A DNA stretch of 64,000 nucleotides from Senimuribacter intestinalis (GTDB taxonomy: Bacteria; Bacillota; Clostridia; Peptostreptococcales; Anaerovoracaceae). A program made the position numbers and the translations under genes. Positions within the stretch are counted from its first letter, which is position 1, and every line of letters begins with the position of its first letter. The stretch is taken from assembly GCA_943192975.1 (NCBI GenBank), contig CALPCJ010000009.1, forward strand, positions 1 through 64,000. The letters run 5' to 3'. Below the pieces are notes generated by a model that did no database searches, had not been told where the DNA came from, and was given only the letters and a program-made list of their open reading frames with translations. This document shows positions 61,105-64,000 of the stretch, piece by piece.

Positions 61105-63054
61105 TTATTCCTCTTCAGAAATAGTTTCTTCAGCATCTAAAGTTTCCTTGATGCTCAGGCTGATTCTCTTTCTTTCTTTATCAATTTCCAGAATCTTTGC
61201 GTTAACATCCTGACCGATAGAAAGTTCGTCAGCAATGTTAGTCACTCTCTTGTGCGCAACTTCAGAAATATGTACCAGTCCATCAAGACCCGGCTCTAAT
61301 TCGATGAATGCACCGTATTCCTTAATCTGTACAACTTTTCCGGAAACAACCTGTCCAATCTGATAGGTCTCGTCAATTACGGACCATGGTTCAGGAACAG
61401 TCTGCTTCAAACCTAAGGAAATCTTTCCTTTTTCTTCGTTCATAGCCAGAATCTTTACCTTAACAGTATCGCCAATCTGCAGAACTTCCTGCGGATGTTT
61501 CAGCTTGCCCCAGGAAATTTCGGAGATGTGAAGCAGTCCGTCGATTCCGCCCAGATCGATGAATGCACCGTAATCGGTAAATCTCATCACAGTACCTTCT
61601 ACGATATCATCAACGTGCAATCCTTCCCAGATTGCAGCAATCTTCTGTTGTTTCTCTTCTGTAAGAACTATCTTGCGGGAGAATACAACTCTGCCTCTCT
61701 TCTGGTCAACTCTGCTTACTCTTACATCCATAGTCTGTCCAATAAATTCATCTGCGTTTTCTACAAACTTATCGGAAAGCTGGGAAAGCGGAATGAATCC
61801 GGTAACTTCCTTGTAAGCAGCGATTACACCGCCGTTAACCTGTCTTACGACTTTTACAGAAATAATTGATTTATTTTCAAGAGCTTCGTTAATCTCATTC
61901 CAGTGCTCATTTATCTCAAGCTTTTTCTTTGAAAGTAAGATTCCACCGTCGCCGTCATCAGTTTTGACAACCTTAGCCTGGATTTCATCGCCTTCTTTAA
62001 ATAAATCTGTCAGCTTCTGTCCTTCCTCTAATGTTACTTCTTCCACAGGAAGAATTCCGTCCTTTTTACATCCCATGTTTACGATAACTTCTTTTTCAGT
62101 TACCTGATGTACTTTACCGTCAACGATTTCGCCAGTGCGTGGTAGTCTTAAAGACGCGTCGATTTCATCCATGAAATCTTCCATTGAAATTTTTTCGTTA
62201 GTGATCATTTCACTCATGTTAGCAATAACCTCCTTAATTACGCATTCAGGTGTTGATGCGCCTGCTGCAACTCCTATTCTATTACATTTTCGCAATTGTT
62301 TCAATGGTAAATCTCGAATATTTTCAATAAAAAAGGAATTTTTGCACTTTTTTTTGGAAATTTCGTATAACTTTCCCGTATTGGAGCTATTTTTGCCTCC
62401 AATGATAACCATAGCGTCGACTTTTTCTGCCAAATTTTTACAGGATTCTTGTCGTTCTTTTGTCGCATTACAGATAGTATTGTAAATTTCTGTAAGAATA
62501 TGTTTCTCTTCAAAGACCGCAACGATATCGTCCAGCAGTTTTTTTTGAATGGTGGTCTGGCAGACAAGAAAAACTTTTTCACATGTCACTGCCTCAGCTT
62601 CCTCCCTGCTTCCCACGATAATTCCCTGCCCTGCGCACCAGCCGTTAATTCCGATGACTTCCGGGTGATGTTTATCGCCAACGATGACGATATTTTTTCC
62701 CTCCTGCCATGCACCGTGAACCAGCTGATGAATTTTTTCCACAAAAGGGCAAGTGGCATTGACAACAGTCAGTTTTCTCCTTTTGGATTCATCAAAAAAT
62801 GCCTTGGTCTCGCCGTGGGAGCGAACGATGACAATATCGCCCGGTTCCGCTTCTTCTGGGCTTTCTATGATGCCTACCCCTCTCGCCTTTAAATCGTCTG
62901 TCACAAAACGATTATGAATCAAAGGTCCGCAGGTATAAATCTGTCTTTTTTTCTCTAATTTCTCATTGAGATGAATCTGTTCTTCTGTTTTTTCAATGGC
63001 TTGCCGCACGCCAAAACAAAAGCCGGAGTGTTCAGCCCTTATGATTTCTGCCAT
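61105..63054 (-). CDS. ispH: IspH-ribosomal protein S1 fusion
   Basis: The protein has 649 residues. Residues 1-280 are HMBPP reductase, the last MEP pathway enzyme, with the three cluster Cys in HSGFCFGVRQ (Cys13), NATCPFVEK (near 99) and TICNATKER (near 195). Residues about 310-649 hold four S1 domains (the third, VEGTVMRFTDYGAFIDLGG, is the clearest) and match ribosomal protein S1. Such fusions are known in Clostridia. The ATG overlaps the end of rarA by 23 bases, so the two are probably co-transcribed. The acidic end (EETISEEE) is usual. Confidence 0.95.
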   Translation of the reverse strand: MAEIIRAEHSGFCFGVRQAIEKTEEQIHLNEKLEKKRQIYTCGPLIHNRFVTDDLKARGVGIIESPEEAEPGDIVIVRSHGETKAFFDESKRRKLTVVNATCPFVEKIHQLVHGAWQEGKNIVIVGDKHHPEVIGINGWCAGQGIIVGSREEAEAVTCEKVFLVCQTTIQKKLLDDIVAVFEEKHILTEIYNTICNATKERQESCKNLAEKVDAMVIIGGKNSSNTGKLYEISKKKCKNSFFIENIRDLPLKQLRKCNRIGVAAGASTPECVIKEVIANMSEMITNEKISMEDFMDEIDASLRLPRTGEIVDGKVHQVTEKEVIVNMGCKKDGILPVEEVTLEEGQKLTDLFKEGDEIQAKVVKTDDGDGGILLSKKKLEINEHWNEINEALENKSIISVKVVRQVNGGVIAAYKEVTGFIPLSQLSDKFVENADEFIGQTMDVRVSRVDQKRGRVVFSRKIVLTEEKQQKIAAIWEGLHVDDIVEGTVMRFTDYGAFIDLGGIDGLLHISEISWGKLKHPQEVLQIGDTVKVKILAMNEEKGKISLGLKQTVPEPWSVIDETYQIGQVVSGKVVQIKEYGAFIELEPGLDGLVHISEVAHKRVTNIADELSIGQDVNAKILEIDKERKRISLSIKETLDAEETISEEE

Positions 63055-64000
63055 ATTTTTCTTCCAGTCCTTCTAAAAATTTCTTAAAAGAGGCTTCCGA
63101 TCCGTTCGCTGTCGGTCTGTAGTATTTAACCCCTTCCTCATACAAATTATCCGGCAGGTACTGCTGCTGCACGTATCCTCCAAAATTGTGAGGGTAAAGA
63201 TAATCCTTCCCAATTTCCTTATCCTTTGCCCCCTGATAATGACTGTCCTGCAAATGAAGGGGTACATCGTCAATATTTCTGCTTCTGATATCTGCTATAG
63301 CCTCAAAATACGCCATGCTGGCAGCATTCGATTTCGGTGCTGAGGCAAGCATAATCACTGCTTGCGCCAGATTGATAGCCGCTTCCGGATAGCCCACCAT
63401 CAGCGCCGCCTGCATGCAGGAAGTGACGATGGATATCGCCGAAGGATACGCCATGCCGATATCTTCACTGGCGATGACAAGCAACCGCCTTCCGATCATC
63501 TGAATATCTGCACCACCGTCAACCAATCTTGCAAAATAGTGAATTGCCGCATCCGGATCGCTGCCCCTGATGGACTTTTGCAGCGCTGAAAGCAGATTGT
63601 ACCGGTCATCCCCTTTACTGTAAAAGCCAATCTTTCTCTGCATGGCTTCCGCCACCATTTCCTTGGTGATTTTCTTGGACAAATCCAGATTGTCCACAAT
63701 AAAGCCCAATGTATCCAAAGAAACTCTGCCGTCTCCTCCTGCTAAGTCCGCCAGAATATCCAGGGCTTCTTCGTCATACTGGATATGCAGATTCCCAAAG
63801 CCTTTTTCCGTATCAGTCAGCGCCCGCAGCAGCATTTTCTTAATTTGCGGCGCCTCAAGACGCTTAAACTCATAGACATTGCGTACCCTGCTGAGCACTG
63901 CATTGTTGATAGCAAAATATGGATTCTCCGTAGTGCTGCCAATAAATTTAAGCACACCGTCTTCCAGCGCTTTCAAAAGAGAGTCCTGCTGCAGTTTATT
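63032..64000 (-). CDS. rarA: Replication-associated recombination protein A, 5' part outside window
   Basis: The last 322 or so residues of an AAA+ ATPase of the RarA/MgsA (WRNIP1) family, which acts at stalled forks. The frame is open to the window edge (NKLQQDSLLKALEDG at 64000). Visible are sensor 1 in IGSTTENPYFAINNAVLSR, the C-terminal helical part (FIVDNLDLSKK, GDDRYNLLSALQKSIRGSDP) and FARLVDGGADIQMIGRR. Walker A and B lie beyond the edge. The downstream IspH-S1 gene overlaps it. Confidence 0.93.
   Translation of the reverse strand, partial: NKLQQDSLLKALEDGVLKFIGSTTENPYFAINNAVLSRVRNVYEFKRLEAPQIKKMLLRALTDTEKGFGNLHIQYDEEALDILADLAGGDGRVSLDTLGFIVDNLDLSKKITKEMVAEAMQRKIGFYSKGDDRYNLLSALQKSIRGSDPDAAIHYFARLVDGGADIQMIGRRLLVIASEDIGMAYPSAISIVTSCMQAALMVGYPEAAINLAQAVIMLASAPKSNAASMAYFEAIADIRSRNIDDVPLHLQDSHYQGAKDKEIGKDYLYPHNFGGYVQQQYLPDNLYEEGVKYYRPTANGSEASFKKFLEGLEEKYGRNHKG

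Noticed and set aside
61105..63054. IspH-S1 fusion as a novel protein
   Set aside because: This fusion is already known in Clostridia. It is listed as a feature only.

Overview
The window looks like a chromosomal segment of a low-to-mid-GC anaerobic Firmicute of class Clostridia. The signs are a PolC-type replicase, an IspH-ribosomal protein S1 fusion, pyruvate:ferredoxin oxidoreductase beside a CoA-transferase, Gram-positive promoters with Shine-Dalgarno sites of the AGGAGG type, and a Gram-positive LexA box. A more exact placement (for example an Anaerovoracaceae-like lineage) is only a guess. Almost everything lies on the minus strand.

Region 1 (about 1-25,100) is a polymorphic-toxin locus. 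A WapA-like secreted RHS protein of 2,873 residues (16372-24993) ends in an AHH-type nuclease and is followed by its immunity gene. Downstream lie four orphan RHS tips, each holding only the end of the RHS core plus a different C-terminal toxin, followed by candidate immunity genes. The tips start near 15209, 9728, 4147 and 2194. The array carries much recombination damage: duplicated blocks, chimeric immunity genes, a frameshifted core, a lone toxin tail at 5424-5543, and an IS110-family remnant that splits a beta-propeller-like gene. Two homologous AHH modules keep identical flanks, while the nuclease and the first part of the immunity protein diverge together. Two further modules share another toxin type, which carries HYH and HIW motifs, and have related immunity genes. 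In four places a strong inverted repeat sits just after a toxin stop codon.

Region 2 (25,141-36,940) is a housekeeping operon, pyrH-frr-uppS-cdsA-dxr-rseP-ispG-polC, covering UMP kinase, ribosome recycling, undecaprenyl and phospholipid precursors, the MEP isoprenoid pathway, membrane proteolysis and replication. Its leader has two tandem repeats, each with a tiny Shine-Dalgarno-led ORF. PolC lacks the usual 3'-5' exonuclease insert. Upstream is a LexA-controlled Y-family polymerase with a small partner.

Region 3 (37,100-49,300) is a peptide and amino-acid catabolism cluster: RidA, a YheO/DauR-type PAS-HTH regulator, a GPH-type transporter, a PatB-like C-S lyase, an M61-like peptidase, an amidohydrolase and two S9 peptidases. 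Their promoters share a TTGACAAA-centred motif. A RelB-ParE type toxin-antitoxin pair is inserted among them.

Region 4 (49,350-64,000) holds a CoA-transferase and nifJ beside a LysR regulator, a metallophosphoesterase, RNase R, an Asp-rich lipoprotein, a TPR-SUFU protein, an MBL-fold hydrolase, the IspH-S1 fusion and the C-terminal part of rarA, which runs off the right edge.
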